Positions 8,837 to 17,555 of a stretch of DNA of 64,000 nucleotides are shown here, piece by piece; positions within the stretch are counted from its first letter, which is position 1, and every line of letters starts with the position of its first letter. Below the pieces are notes generated by a model, which was given only the letters and a program-made list of their open reading frames with translations, ran no database searches and was not told the DNA's origin. This DNA is from Sphingobium sp052327305 (GTDB lineage Bacteria; Pseudomonadota; Alphaproteobacteria; Sphingomonadales; Sphingomonadaceae), in the NCBI RefSeq assembly GCF_052327305.1, contig NZ_CP182486.1:2108001-2172000 (forward strand), given 5' to 3'. The translations under genes were made by a program, and so were the position numbers.

Positions 8837-9916
8837 TCAGAGGCCGGAAGATCGCCGCGCATTCTGAGTCGCCACTTCACTGATGAAATCATACAGCGCC
8901 TTGGCGGCGGGGGGCAGAGGACGGCTGGTCAGATTGATGAGGCCGTAGGGCTCGGTCGGAGCCTGGAGCTTCACATCGACTTTACCCATCGCCTGGAACT
9001 TGGCGAAGTAGCGATACATGCTCTCCGGCACGATCGCGAGGGTATCAGTCGCGTCGAGCGATGTCGCCGTAGCAATCATCGAGGCCATGCGAGTCGAGTT
9101 GACCGGCAAGGGCAGGCCCGCCGCATTAAACGCCGCTTCGATGGACCGCAGTTCCGGCGCGCCCGCTGGCGGAAGAATCCAGCGTTCGGAGAAGACATCC
9201 TTCAAGGTCAGATTGTGCTGCCGTAAAATCGGGTTGGTGGCGCTCGCAACAACGACAGCGACGTCTTCGATCAGCGGCGAATAGGTCAGGGGCTCCGGGC
9301 CGACAGCTCCGGCGATGCTGCCGACCACGAAATCGAGACGACCCGCGTTCATCTCGGGCAGGAGCACGTCGCTCGTGCCCACATGGAGCGACACTTCGAC
9401 AGTGGGATAGGCTTCCGCCATGCGCGCCAGCGCCTGAGTGACAGGTGAAGGCACCGTGGAAATCATGGCGCCGACGCGCACATAGCCAGTGATGCCGTTC
9501 TGCAGGCCATCGATGTCCTGCTGCATCTTGCGGATTTCCGCGAGGATGAAGCCTGCATGACGCGCTGCCATCATGCCAGAGGGCGTGGGCTTCATGCCCC
9601 GCGACTGGCGGATGAACAATACGGCGTTCAGCGCTTCCTCGATTTCCTGGAGGAGCTTGGTCGCGGCCGGCTGCGACATGTTGAGGGCGGCAGCGGCGTC
9701 ATGCAGATTTCCTGTATCGACCAGCTTCAGCACCAGAGCGAGCTGCCGCATCTTGAAGCGGCCATAGCGAGGCGTCACGCCGTCGAGGCATTCAGCCAGA
9801 ATGGCCTCGATATCCGTTTTCAGCGGCAGGATGGAGCTTGGTTCGCGCCGTGCGAGGTCACCCCGGAAAATATAGGCGAGATCGCCGTCTTCCTGAATTC
9901 CGTTCCGTTCACGCAT
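8837..9916 (-). CDS. LysR-family regulator with a long N-terminal extension
   Basis: This is a 359-residue LysR-type regulator. The winged helix-turn-helix begins only at about residue 56 (MRQLALVLKLVDTGNLHDAA, then ALNMSQPAATKLLQEIEEAL). The periplasmic-binding-like effector domain follows from about residue 145. The upstream start is well supported because AAAGGAG lies 6 bases before ATG 9916, so the roughly 55-residue extension before the DNA-binding domain appears to be translated. The HTH and effector domain resemble the GbpR/CbbR-like group that senses sugars and aromatic acids. It is convergent with the cytochrome c gene and divergent from the NIF3-like pair. It may control either side (inference). 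Confidence 0.9.
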   Translation of the reverse strand: MRERNGIQEDGDLAYIFRGDLARREPSSILPLKTDIEAILAECLDGVTPRYGRFKMRQLALVLKLVDTGNLHDAAAALNMSQPAATKLLQEIEEALNAVLFIRQSRGMKPTPSGMMAARHAGFILAEIRKMQQDIDGLQNGITGYVRVGAMISTVPSPVTQALARMAEAYPTVEVSLHVGTSDVLLPEMNAGRLDFVVGSIAGAVGPEPLTYSPLIEDVAVVVASATNPILRQHNLTLKDVFSERWILPPAGAPELRSIEAAFNAAGLPLPVNSTRMASMIATATSLDATDTLAIVPESMYRYFAKFQAMGKVDVKLQAPTEPYGLINLTSRPLPPAAKALYDFISEVATQNARRSSGL

Positions 9917-10234
9917 GCTGGGCTCCTTTACGCTGGAGACCAGCCCGGGTTCGCACCACGGGGGGCGAGGGTTCGACGCTCATGCGATAGATTCGGCTCA
10001 TGCGTTTCGCCTCTCTCCAACGACGCTTTTTTACCATCATAGCATGGTCCGTGGCAGCGTCTACAGCGCTGCTCGATTCGGAAATTCAACACTTTAGGTA
10101 ACGGCATGGCACAGGCTTGGCGGGCTACGCGCGGCCTGCGACGAGCGCGAGTCTACCAAGATTTCTCGCTGCGCCGTTGTCGATCGCGGCGTCGTGTGAG
10201 ATGTCACAGCGCATAACGAGCCTTGGGGAGGGAT
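9917..10234. other. divergent promoter region of lysR and the NIF3-like operon
   Basis: This 318-bp gap without a convincing gene lies between lysR and the NIF3-like genes. The 9-mer GCTCATGCG occurs twice in direct orientation, at 9978-9986 and 9996-10004 (18-base period), and a T-rich run lies at about 10027-10033. These could be part of a LysR-controlled promoter, but no classical T-N11-A palindrome stood out to me. Confidence 0.4.
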
Positions 10235-11152
10235 ATGCGCGGCGCATCTTTGTTGACACGGCGGGAGGCCGGCCTCGCGACGATCGCGGCAGGCGCATTC
10301 TGTCTTCCCGCCGCCGCTGCCGGGCCTTTGACTGCCGCCGATGTTGTCGAGCGCCTTCGCCAGCATCGAGGCGACAGGTGGAAAGAAGGCGGCCTCGATG
10401 GGTTTGTTGCGGGAGATCCTCAGGTCGTCGTGAGGGGCATCGCTATGACCGCCATGCCGGACATCCCCACTTTGCGAAAGGCTCTCGCTCAGGGCTGCAA
10501 CATGATTATCAGCGTTGAATCGCCACTCTATGCCCGTCCTTATGTCGCGTCTGGCGGATCGGCTGCATCAGGACCAAATCAGACTGTCGAGAGGCTTCAG
10601 GCCGATCCCGCTTATGCCGGGAAGCTGGCCTTCATCGAGCAGAACCGGCTGGCGATCTACCGGCTAAGCGACAATCTGGGCACTCCTGGCACTGATCCGC
10701 TGATTGAAGGGATCGCGCAGGCCATGCGGTGGGGAGCCTATCGCAGCCCGGCCGGCACAGGCCGCTTCGATATTCCGCGCGGGTCATTGGCCGCGCTTTC
10801 CCGGTCTCTCAAGCGGCGGCTCGGGACCAATGGCGGCATGCGTGTGATCGGGCAGGGCGACCACAGCGTCTCGCGGGTGCTGGTCGCGCCGGGCCGTATC
10901 GATCCGGTTGCGGTCGTTAAGCTGTTGCCGGAGGTCGATGTTCTCGTAGCGGGCGATCTGCGCGAATGGGAACTCGTCGAGTATTTCCACGACAGCTGGG
11001 AGACGAGCCAGCCCAAAGCGCTGATTGCCGTTGGCCGCATAATGTCGGAACAGCCGGGAATGCTGGCCGCCGCATCATGGTTGCGGTCGATCGCGGGCGT
11101 CCCAGTCCAGCCAATCTCAGTTGAAGATCCCTATTGGAGGCTACCGGCGTGA
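10235..11152 (+). CDS. Tat-exported NIF3-like protein, metal ligands probably lost
   Basis: This is a 305-residue protein starting at ATG 10235 after GGGGAGGG. The leader TRREAGLATIAAGAFCLP has a twin arginine and a hydrophobic core ending AAAAG, so Tat export is likely. The body follows the NIF3/YbgI pattern of the next gene: VVVRGIAMTAMPDIPTLRKA aligns with its VEITGIATTGMTTFRVLKRA. Where the downstream protein has IIPHEG, this one has IISVES, and where that has GHMGTE, this has GRIMSE. The two histidines are replaced while the glutamates remain. NIF3 proteins are normally cytoplasmic dinuclear-metal hydrolase-like proteins of uncertain function. This gene is the first of a two-gene overlapping operon. 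Its function is unknown. Confidence 0.7.
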   Translation: MRGASLLTRREAGLATIAAGAFCLPAAAAGPLTAADVVERLRQHRGDRWKEGGLDGFVAGDPQVVVRGIAMTAMPDIPTLRKALAQGCNMIISVESPLYARPYVASGGSAASGPNQTVERLQADPAYAGKLAFIEQNRLAIYRLSDNLGTPGTDPLIEGIAQAMRWGAYRSPAGTGRFDIPRGSLAALSRSLKRRLGTNGGMRVIGQGDHSVSRVLVAPGRIDPVAVVKLLPEVDVLVAGDLREWELVEYFHDSWETSQPKALIAVGRIMSEQPGMLAAASWLRSIAGVPVQPISVEDPYWRLPA

Positions 11153-11976
11153 CTCCGCGTGAACTGGTTGAGCGAATGGTCGCCAAGGCCACGCAAGAGG
11201 GTGCGCCGCCGCCGGCGCGAGCCGGCTATCGCGATACATTCAAGATCGGCAATCCCGACGTGGAGATTACCGGCATCGCCACCACCGGGATGACGACATT
11301 CCGCGTGCTGAAGCGGGCCGTGGCCGAGAAGCGGAATTTCATCATTCCGCACGAAGGCACCTGGTTCAACGATCGCGATGAACCGGCGAACTTCGTCGAG
11401 AACGATCCTCTATACCTCGCCAAGAAAGCCTATTGCGAAGAAAACGGCCTCGTCATCTGGCGGAATCATGATCTCACGCATCGCATGCGGCCTGATCAGA
11501 TGTTCGTCGGCCAGCTCCGCCTGCTGGGCTGGACTGCGGATGAAATGCCGCTCATCAACCGCATGCCGACTGTTACTCTGCCCCAACCGATGACACTCGC
11601 ACGCCTCGCGCGGCATGTCGTCAGCCGCTGCGCTGTTCATGCCTATCGGATCGCCGGGCCTGCTGACATGATGGTGCGCAAGGTCGCGGTCGGGGTTGGT
11701 TATGCTTTCCCCAATTTCCTGACCGATCCCGATGTCGATGTAATCGTCGGCGGCGAGGCGCAGGAAGGGACGGACAGTGCGCTTCCGACCCACGATCTTA
11801 CGCAATTTGCAGCCGATTCGACTGCGCTGGGGAGGCCGCGCGGCCTCGTCTTGCTGGGCCATATGGGTACGGAGGATATTGGCATGCAAGTGGTTGCGGA
11901 CTGGATTCGCGACCTCGCCCCCGGCGTGCCGATCGCCTACTTGCCAGCGGGAGAGCCATTCGCCCGACCGTTCTGA
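11149..11976 (+). CDS. NIF3-like dinuclear metal-centre protein
   Basis: This is a 275-residue protein. It starts at GTG 11149, which overlaps the upstream stop (GTGA) and lies 8 bases after GGAGG. NIF3 signatures are VEITGIATTGMTTFRVLKRA, NFIIPHEGTWFNDRD near residues 60-75 and, near the C-terminus, LGHMGTEDIGMQVVADWIRD. The His-Glu pairs at both ends are those expected to bind the two metals. No signal peptide is visible, unlike its upstream partner. It may bind or hydrolyse a small cyclic compound, but family members have no settled reaction. Pairing a cytoplasmic and an exported copy is unusual. Confidence 0.75.
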   Translation: MTPRELVERMVAKATQEGAPPPARAGYRDTFKIGNPDVEITGIATTGMTTFRVLKRAVAEKRNFIIPHEGTWFNDRDEPANFVENDPLYLAKKAYCEENGLVIWRNHDLTHRMRPDQMFVGQLRLLGWTADEMPLINRMPTVTLPQPMTLARLARHVVSRCAVHAYRIAGPADMMVRKVAVGVGYAFPNFLTDPDVDVIVGGEAQEGTDSALPTHDLTQFAADSTALGRPRGLVLLGHMGTEDIGMQVVADWIRDLAPGVPIAYLPAGEPFARPF

Positions 11977-12032
11977 GTTAACGCGATGCGATCGCAGCAT
12001 CTCTTTCCGCCGCACCTATGCGCAGCTGAGAG

Positions 12033-12908
12033 TTAACTCAGAAGCTCGATGATTGCGGAGAAGTCCCGACTGCCTTCGCCCTTGTTCGCGAGGAGCTGAT
12101 AGAGCGCCTCGGCGGCATTGCCCATTGGCACGCTGGCACTGGCGTCGGCGGCGGCCTGAGTGGCGAGCTTCAGATCCTTGAGCATCAGCGCGGCGGCGAA
12201 ACCGCCTTCATAGCCGTTGTCCGCGGGGCTGTGCGGCCCGACGCCTGGGAGCGGACAATAGCTCGTCATCGACCAGCTCTGGCCCGATGAGACGCTGGCG
12301 ATGTCGTAGAACGTCTGTGGGTCAAGGCCGATCTTCAGGGCAAGCGCAAACGCCTCGCAGGTCGCGATCATCGTGGCTCCCAGGATCATGTTGTTGCAGA
12401 TCTTGGCCGCCTGCCCATTGCCCGCGCCGCCGGCATGGATCACGGCCTTGCCCATTGCCGCGAGAATAGGCTGCGCCCGCGCAAAGGCGCTATCCTCGCC
12501 GCCGACCATGAACGTCAGCGTTCCTGCCTGCGCTGCGGCAATGCCGCCTGACACCGGCGCATCGACCATGGCAAAGCCGTGATCGGCGGCAGCCGCGCCT
12601 ATGCGGCGAGCTGTCGCGATATCGATCGTCGAGCAATCGATGAGCAGCGTGCCTGGTTGCGCGCCATCGAACACATCGCCCGCGTAGACGCGTTCCACAT
12701 GACTGCCGGCGGGGAGCATTGTCACTACGGCGCTGGCATCAGCGACGGCATCAGCCGCGCTTCCTGCACGCGTCGCGCCCGCCGCTTCGGCGCGCGCCAG
12801 TGCATCGCGTGAAAGATCGAAGGCGCGGACGTCATGGCCGGCCTTCACGAGATTGGCGGCCATGCCGCCGCCCATATTGCCGAGACCGATGAAAGCGATG
12901 CGGCTCAT
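12033..12908 (-). CDS. mmsB: 3-hydroxyisobutyrate dehydrogenase
   Basis: This 291-residue enzyme oxidises 3-hydroxyisobutyrate to methylmalonate semialdehyde with NAD+ in valine catabolism. The Rossmann motif IGLGNMGGGMAANL is at the N-terminus, the substrate-binding DAPVSGGIAAAQAGTLTFMV near residue 120 and the catalytic lysine region AGNGQAAKICNNMIL near residue 165, all as in beta-hydroxyacid dehydrogenases. A GGAGAGGAGAAG ribosome site precedes ATG 12908. It is the last gene of the mmsA-to-mmsB operon, 48 bases after the enoyl-CoA hydratase gene, and its product feeds mmsA. Confidence 0.94.
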   Translation of the reverse strand: MSRIAFIGLGNMGGGMAANLVKAGHDVRAFDLSRDALARAEAAGATRAGSAADAVADASAVVTMLPAGSHVERVYAGDVFDGAQPGTLLIDCSTIDIATARRIGAAAADHGFAMVDAPVSGGIAAAQAGTLTFMVGGEDSAFARAQPILAAMGKAVIHAGGAGNGQAAKICNNMILGATMIATCEAFALALKIGLDPQTFYDIASVSSGQSWSMTSYCPLPGVGPHSPADNGYEGGFAAALMLKDLKLATQAAADASASVPMGNAAEALYQLLANKGEGSRDFSAIIELLS

Positions 12909-12956
12909 GCGACTTCTCCTCTCCTCATGCGGAGACGCTTTTGCGCCTTTCCGCCG

Positions 12957-13736
12957 TCAGCGCCCCTTCCAGACGCCTGCTCGCTTCTCCACGAAAGCCG
13001 CCATGCCTTCCGCCTTGTCTTCGGTGGCGGTCAGGATCTGGAACAGGCGGCGCTCGGTCAGAATGCCCTGGGCGAGATGAGTCTCGTAGGCGATGTTGAC
13101 CAGTTCCTTATTCACCATCGCGGCCATGGGCGGCATGGATGCAATGAGCGTGGCGGACTTCATTGCCTCGTCGAGAAGGTCCGCCGCAGGCACCACGCGC
13201 GCGACAAGGCCGGCGCGCTCCGCCTCGCCAGCGTCCATCATCCGGCCGGTCAGGCACATTTCCATGGCCTTCGCCTTGCCGACTGCACGGGTAAGGCGCT
13301 GCGATCCCCCCATACCCGGCGCGACGCCGAGCTTGATTTCGGGCTGGCCGAATTTCGCGTTGTCGGCCGCCAGGATGAAATCCGCCATCATCGCCAGTTC
13401 GCATCCGCCGCCCAATGCAAAGCCGTTGACGGCCGCGATCCAAGGCTTGCGGGTGGCGACGACTTTCGTCTGCCAGTCTGAGAAGAAATCCTGCAGGAAG
13501 AAGTCGGCGGCGGGCTTCTCCGCCATTTCCTTGATGTCGGCGCCCGCAGCGAACGCCTTGTCGCCGCTGCCGGTCAGCACCGCGCAGCGTTGGCTGGGGT
13601 CGGCATCATAGGCCGCGAAAGCGGTGGCCAGATCCTTCAGGACATGACTGTTCAGCGCATTGAGCGCCTGAGGGCGGTTGAGGGTAATGAGGGTCGCTGC
13701 ATCGCGTTGCTCGACGATTATGGTTTCGTAGGTCAT
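12957..13736 (-). CDS. enoyl-CoA hydratase of the valine pathway
   Basis: This is a 259-residue crotonase-family enzyme; ATG 13736 overlaps the preceding stop (ATGA). Oxyanion-hole segments are KAFAAGADIKEM and NGFALGGGCELAM. Catalytic glutamates lie in the expected places (GCELAMMADF, and the PEIKLGVAPGMGG region). In this operon it should hydrate methacrylyl-CoA to 3-hydroxyisobutyryl-CoA, although the family also takes crotonyl-CoA and short enoyl-CoAs in beta-oxidation. Its placement between the hydrolase and mmsB genes supports the valine role. Confidence 0.93.
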   Translation of the reverse strand: MTYETIIVEQRDAATLITLNRPQALNALNSHVLKDLATAFAAYDADPSQRCAVLTGSGDKAFAAGADIKEMAEKPAADFFLQDFFSDWQTKVVATRKPWIAAVNGFALGGGCELAMMADFILAADNAKFGQPEIKLGVAPGMGGSQRLTRAVGKAKAMEMCLTGRMMDAGEAERAGLVARVVPAADLLDEAMKSATLIASMPPMAAMVNKELVNIAYETHLAQGILTERRLFQILTATEDKAEGMAAFVEKRAGVWKGR

Positions 13737-14812
13737 GCGGGGCGGCTCTCCAGTTGCGGCAGCGGGGTCCATTCCTTGCCCGCGGGCAGCGGCGCAAAGA
13801 GCGAATCGATCAGCGCATCGCTAACAGCTTCCGGGCTGGCCGGCTCCCATCTGGGTGCATTATCCTTGTCGATGATGACGGCCCGCACGCCCTCCCCAAA
13901 GTCGGGACGGCGAATGACATTGCAGGCAATGCGATATTCGTTGCGCATATTGTCGGCAAAGTCGGTGAATGCCGCTCCTTCCCTGAGCTGCCGCAATGCC
14001 ACTTTGACGGTTTGAGGAGACTTGCCGGCGAGCAAGGCGCGCTGGCTCTGCGCCCAGTCCGAGCCGTCGGCCTCAAGCGCCTTCAGAATGTCCTCATAGA
14101 TGTCGGATGCGAAAAGACGATCAATGTCCGCGCGCTGCGTGCCGAGCGCGCCGGGAGGCGGCGTCTCGGTCGACCCCGCTAAAGTCCGTTCCAGATAGAC
14201 CGGGTGTTCGAGGATGTCGCGCTTCACTCCGTCGAGCTTTTCGGCCGAGATGAAATGGGTTGCGATGCTCAGCGCCAGCGCATCCGCTCCGTCGATCCTG
14301 CTGCCAGTGATTGCCAGCCATTCTCCCGTGCGTCCGGGCAAGCGCGGCAGGAACCAGCCGCCGCCCACGTCGGGGAAGAGGCCGATGCCGGTCTCGGGCA
14401 TCGCAAATAGAGTGCGCTCGGTCGCGATCCGGTATCGCGCGGGCAGGGAAAGCCCGACGCCGCCGCCCATGACGATGCCGTCCATGAAAGCGACGATCGG
14501 CTTCTCGTAGACGAAAAGCAGATGGTTCATGCGATATTCGATGAAGAAGAAGCGCTCCGCTTCGGTACAATCGGTCTTCGCGCTGTGCGCGATCCGTACA
14601 ATGTCGCCGCCCGCGCAAAAGCCACGTCCCTCATGATGGTCGATCATCACGGCAGCGATCCGGTGATCCTCCCGCCACATGAGCAGAGCTGAGATGATCG
14701 CCTCGCACATGTCCAGCGTGAGGGCGTGGAGCGCCTTGGGGCGGTTCAGCCGTATCCGGCCGACCGCGCCGTTCGGCCCGTGTTCCACAAAGGCGAGAAC
14801 GTCTTGCGTCAT
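13733..14812 (-). CDS. 3-hydroxyisobutyryl-CoA hydrolase
   Basis: This is a 359-residue crotonase-fold protein, about 100 residues longer than a hydratase, as expected for HIBYL-CoA hydrolases. Signatures include GRGFCAGGDIVRIAHSAK, the NHLLFVYEKPIVAFMDGIVM segment and AMPETGIGLFPDVGGGWFLP. The enzyme frees 3-hydroxyisobutyrate from its CoA ester and so prevents build-up of reactive methacrylyl-CoA. Both ends overlap neighbours by ATGA, showing tight translational coupling with the acyl-CoA dehydrogenase and the hydratase. Confidence 0.93.
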   Translation of the reverse strand: MTQDVLAFVEHGPNGAVGRIRLNRPKALHALTLDMCEAIISALLMWREDHRIAAVMIDHHEGRGFCAGGDIVRIAHSAKTDCTEAERFFFIEYRMNHLLFVYEKPIVAFMDGIVMGGGVGLSLPARYRIATERTLFAMPETGIGLFPDVGGGWFLPRLPGRTGEWLAITGSRIDGADALALSIATHFISAEKLDGVKRDILEHPVYLERTLAGSTETPPPGALGTQRADIDRLFASDIYEDILKALEADGSDWAQSQRALLAGKSPQTVKVALRQLREGAAFTDFADNMRNEYRIACNVIRRPDFGEGVRAVIIDKDNAPRWEPASPEAVSDALIDSLFAPLPAGKEWTPLPQLESRPA

Positions 14813-15954
14813 CGCTCCAGCATATCCCGGCCGACAATCATCCGCATCACCTGGTTTGTGCCTTCGAGGATCGAGTGGACGCGCAGGTCGCGCCAGAAGC
14901 GCTCGATCGGATAGTCCATGAGGTATCCGTAGCCGCCATGCAGCTGCAGCGCCCGATCGGCCACCGACGATCCGGTGTCGGTCGCGAGCCGCTTGGCCAT
15001 GGCGGCGAAGCGGGTCTTGTCGGGTGTGCCCGCCGTCACCTTGGCGGCAGCGAGGTAGAGCAGGGCTCGCGCAGCCTCCAGTTCGGTCGCCATGTCGGCG
15101 AGCATGAACTGGGTGTTCTGGAAGTCGGCGATGGCCTTACCGAACTGCCTGCGCTCCTGCGTGTAGCGCACCGCCTCGTCCAGGCAGCGCTGAGCCCCAC
15201 CCAGCGAGCAGGCGCCGATGTTGAGCCTGCCGCCGTCCAGTCCCATCATCGCGATGCGGAAGCCTTCGCCCTCCGCGCCGATCAGGTTCTCGATCGGCAC
15301 GCGGACATTGTCGAAGTTGACCGGCGCGGTGGGTTGCGAGTGCCAGCCGAGCTTGCGTTCCTGCGCGCCAAAGCTGACGCCCGGCATGTCCTTCTCGATC
15401 ACGAGGCAGGAGATGCCCTTCGGCCCTTCCTCGCCGGTGCGGACCATGGTGAGGTAGAGGTCGTTCTCGCCCCCGCCTGAGATGAACTGCTTGGTGCCGC
15501 TGACGACATAATGGTCGCCTTCCCGCACCGCGCGGGTCTTGAGCGCGGCGGCGTCGGAGCCTGAGCCGGGTTCGGTAAGGCAGTAGCTTGCCAGCTTGTC
15601 CATTGTGACGAGGCCGGGAAGATATTTGTCCTTCACCGCCTGGGCGCCGAACCGGTCGATCATCCACGATGCCATATTGTGGATCGAGATGAACGCGCTG
15701 GTCGAGGGGCAGCCATAGGCCATCGCCTCGAAGATCAAGGCCGACTCCAGCCGGCCGAGTCCGGTACCGCCTGAGTCCTCCGAGACATAGATCGCCGCGA
15801 AGCCGAGTTCGGCGGCGGCTTTGATCGTCTCGCGCGGGAAGATATGCTTCTCGTCCCACTCCGCCGCATGGGGCGTGATCGCATCCGCCGTGAATCGGCG
15901 GGCCAGCTCCTGAATCTCGCGCTGGTCGTCAGTGAGGTCGAACTGGTTGGTCAT
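14809..15954 (-). CDS. acyl-CoA dehydrogenase, probably isobutyryl-CoA dehydrogenase
   Basis: This is a 381-residue flavoprotein starting at ATG 15954, 4 bases after the mmsA stop. Family signatures are YCLTEPGSGSDAAALKTRAV near residue 125 (flavin contact), FISGGGENDLYL, QERRQFGKAI and, at the C-terminus, LHGGYGYLMDYPIERFWRDL with the motif for adenine binding. The catalytic base is expected at the glutamate of ILEGTNQVMRM. It sits between mmsA and HIBYL-CoA hydrolase, so the likely reaction is isobutyryl-CoA to methacrylyl-CoA, with electrons going to ETF. Confidence 0.93.
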   Translation of the reverse strand: MTNQFDLTDDQREIQELARRFTADAITPHAAEWDEKHIFPRETIKAAAELGFAAIYVSEDSGGTGLGRLESALIFEAMAYGCPSTSAFISIHNMASWMIDRFGAQAVKDKYLPGLVTMDKLASYCLTEPGSGSDAAALKTRAVREGDHYVVSGTKQFISGGGENDLYLTMVRTGEEGPKGISCLVIEKDMPGVSFGAQERKLGWHSQPTAPVNFDNVRVPIENLIGAEGEGFRIAMMGLDGGRLNIGACSLGGAQRCLDEAVRYTQERRQFGKAIADFQNTQFMLADMATELEAARALLYLAAAKVTAGTPDKTRFAAMAKRLATDTGSSVADRALQLHGGYGYLMDYPIERFWRDLRVHSILEGTNQVMRMIVGRDMLER

Positions 15955-15958
15955 GAAC

Positions 15959-17455
15959 TCACCCCATTGTCGGAATGACGAAGGCGTTGCTGCCATCAGG
16001 CGCGCCATCGGGCCAGCGCTGCGTGACGGTCTTAACCTTGGTCCAGAAGCGCACACCTTCCATGCCGTGCTGGTTGGCGTCGCCGAATGCCGAGCGCTTC
16101 CAGCCACCGAAGCTGTGATAGGCCACAGGGACCGGGATCGGCACATTGATGCCCACCATGCCCACATTCACTCGCGCCGCGAACTCGCGCGCGGCATGAC
16201 CGTTGCGAGTGAAGATCGCGACGCCATTGCCATATTGGTGCTCGCTCGGCAGGCGCAGAGCGCTCTCGAAGTCGGGCGCACGGACGATCTGGAGGACGGG
16301 GCCGAAAATCTCCTCCTTGTAGCTCTGCATGCTGGCGGTGACGCGGTCGAACAGCGATGGGCCGATGAAGAAGCCGTTCTCATGGCCCTGCAGCTGGAAG
16401 CCGCGGCCATCCACGACCAGCTCGGCGCCTTCGTCGACGCCGGTCTGGATCCAGCTCTCGACCCGCTGCTTGTGCGCCGCGTTGACCACGGGGCCGTACT
16501 GCGCCTCGGGATCGGTCGAGACGCCGACGCGCAGAGATTGGATTGCCGGGATCAGCTTCTCGCGGAGCGCATCGGCGGTCTTGTCGCCGACCGGGACGAC
16601 GACCGGCAGCGCCATGCACCGCTCTCCTGCCGATCCGAAGGCCGCGCCTGACAAATCCGCAACGACCTGATCGAGATCGGCGTCCGGCATGACGATGCCG
16701 TGGTTCTTAGCGCCGCCCATGGCCTGCACGCGCTTGCCCGCCGCGACGCCGCGCTGGTAGACATAATGCGCGATGTCGGACGAGCCGACAAAGCTGATCG
16801 CGCCGATCGCGGGATGATCGAGAATTGCGTCGACCATTTCCTTGTCGCCGTGAACGACCTGCAGAATGCCTGCGGGAGCACCCGCCTCCAGCATCAGCTC
16901 GGCGAGGCGTACCGGCACGCTGGGGTCGCGCTCCGAGGGCTTCAGGATGAAGGCGTTGCCGCAGGCGATCGCCACCCCGAACATCCACATCGGGATCATC
17001 GCCGGAAAGTTGAACGGGGTGATACCCGCGCCGATGCCGAGCGGCATCCGCATCGAATAGACATCAATGCCCGGCCCGGCGCCGTGCGTGTATTCGCCTT
17101 TCAGCGCATGCGGGATGCCGCAGGCGAATTCGATCACTTCCAGCCCGCGCTGAATATCGCCTTTGGCGTCGGCGATCACCTTTCCGTGTTCGGAGGAGAG
17201 GAGGTGGGCAAGCGCGTCCATGTTCGCTTCGACCAGATCCTTGAAGCGGAACATCACGCGCGCACGGCGCTGTGGATTGGTCGCGGCCCAGCCGGGTTGG
17301 GCCGCCAGTGCTGCGTCCACAGCGCGGTCCAGCAAACGAGCATCGCCCAGCGCGACCCGCGCCTGAATTTCTCCGCTGTTAGGATCGAACACGTCGCCAT
17401 GTCGCGCTGCCTCGCCGTCATTGGCACAGGCAAGCAGGTGATGGACCTCGCGCAT
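15959..17455 (-). CDS. mmsA: CoA-acylating methylmalonate-semialdehyde dehydrogenase
   Basis: This 498-residue enzyme has the usual length for MmsA. The start at ATG 17455 follows AGAGGATAG. Visible are TPFNFPAMIPMWMFGVAIAC near residue 150, the NAD-binding FVGSSDIAHYVYQRG and the catalytic cysteine in GSAGERCMALPVVVPVG near residue 285. It converts methylmalonate semialdehyde to propionyl-CoA with NAD+ and CoA, closing the valine branch encoded here. It is the first gene of the operon; the 100-bp gap upstream, after the flavin reductase gene, probably carries its promoter. Confidence 0.95.
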   Translation of the reverse strand: MREVHHLLACANDGEAARHGDVFDPNSGEIQARVALGDARLLDRAVDAALAAQPGWAATNPQRRARVMFRFKDLVEANMDALAHLLSSEHGKVIADAKGDIQRGLEVIEFACGIPHALKGEYTHGAGPGIDVYSMRMPLGIGAGITPFNFPAMIPMWMFGVAIACGNAFILKPSERDPSVPVRLAELMLEAGAPAGILQVVHGDKEMVDAILDHPAIGAISFVGSSDIAHYVYQRGVAAGKRVQAMGGAKNHGIVMPDADLDQVVADLSGAAFGSAGERCMALPVVVPVGDKTADALREKLIPAIQSLRVGVSTDPEAQYGPVVNAAHKQRVESWIQTGVDEGAELVVDGRGFQLQGHENGFFIGPSLFDRVTASMQSYKEEIFGPVLQIVRAPDFESALRLPSEHQYGNGVAIFTRNGHAAREFAARVNVGMVGINVPIPVPVAYHSFGGWKRSAFGDANQHGMEGVRFWTKVKTVTQRWPDGAPDGSNAFVIPTMG

Positions 17456-17555
17456 GACTATCCTCTCCGGGCCAACCTTTTTGCACATGGTCTGGCGCGA
17501 CCATGCGTCCTCATCTGGCCTTATGCGACTGAACTGGCGGTTCTCGCCGGAGATT

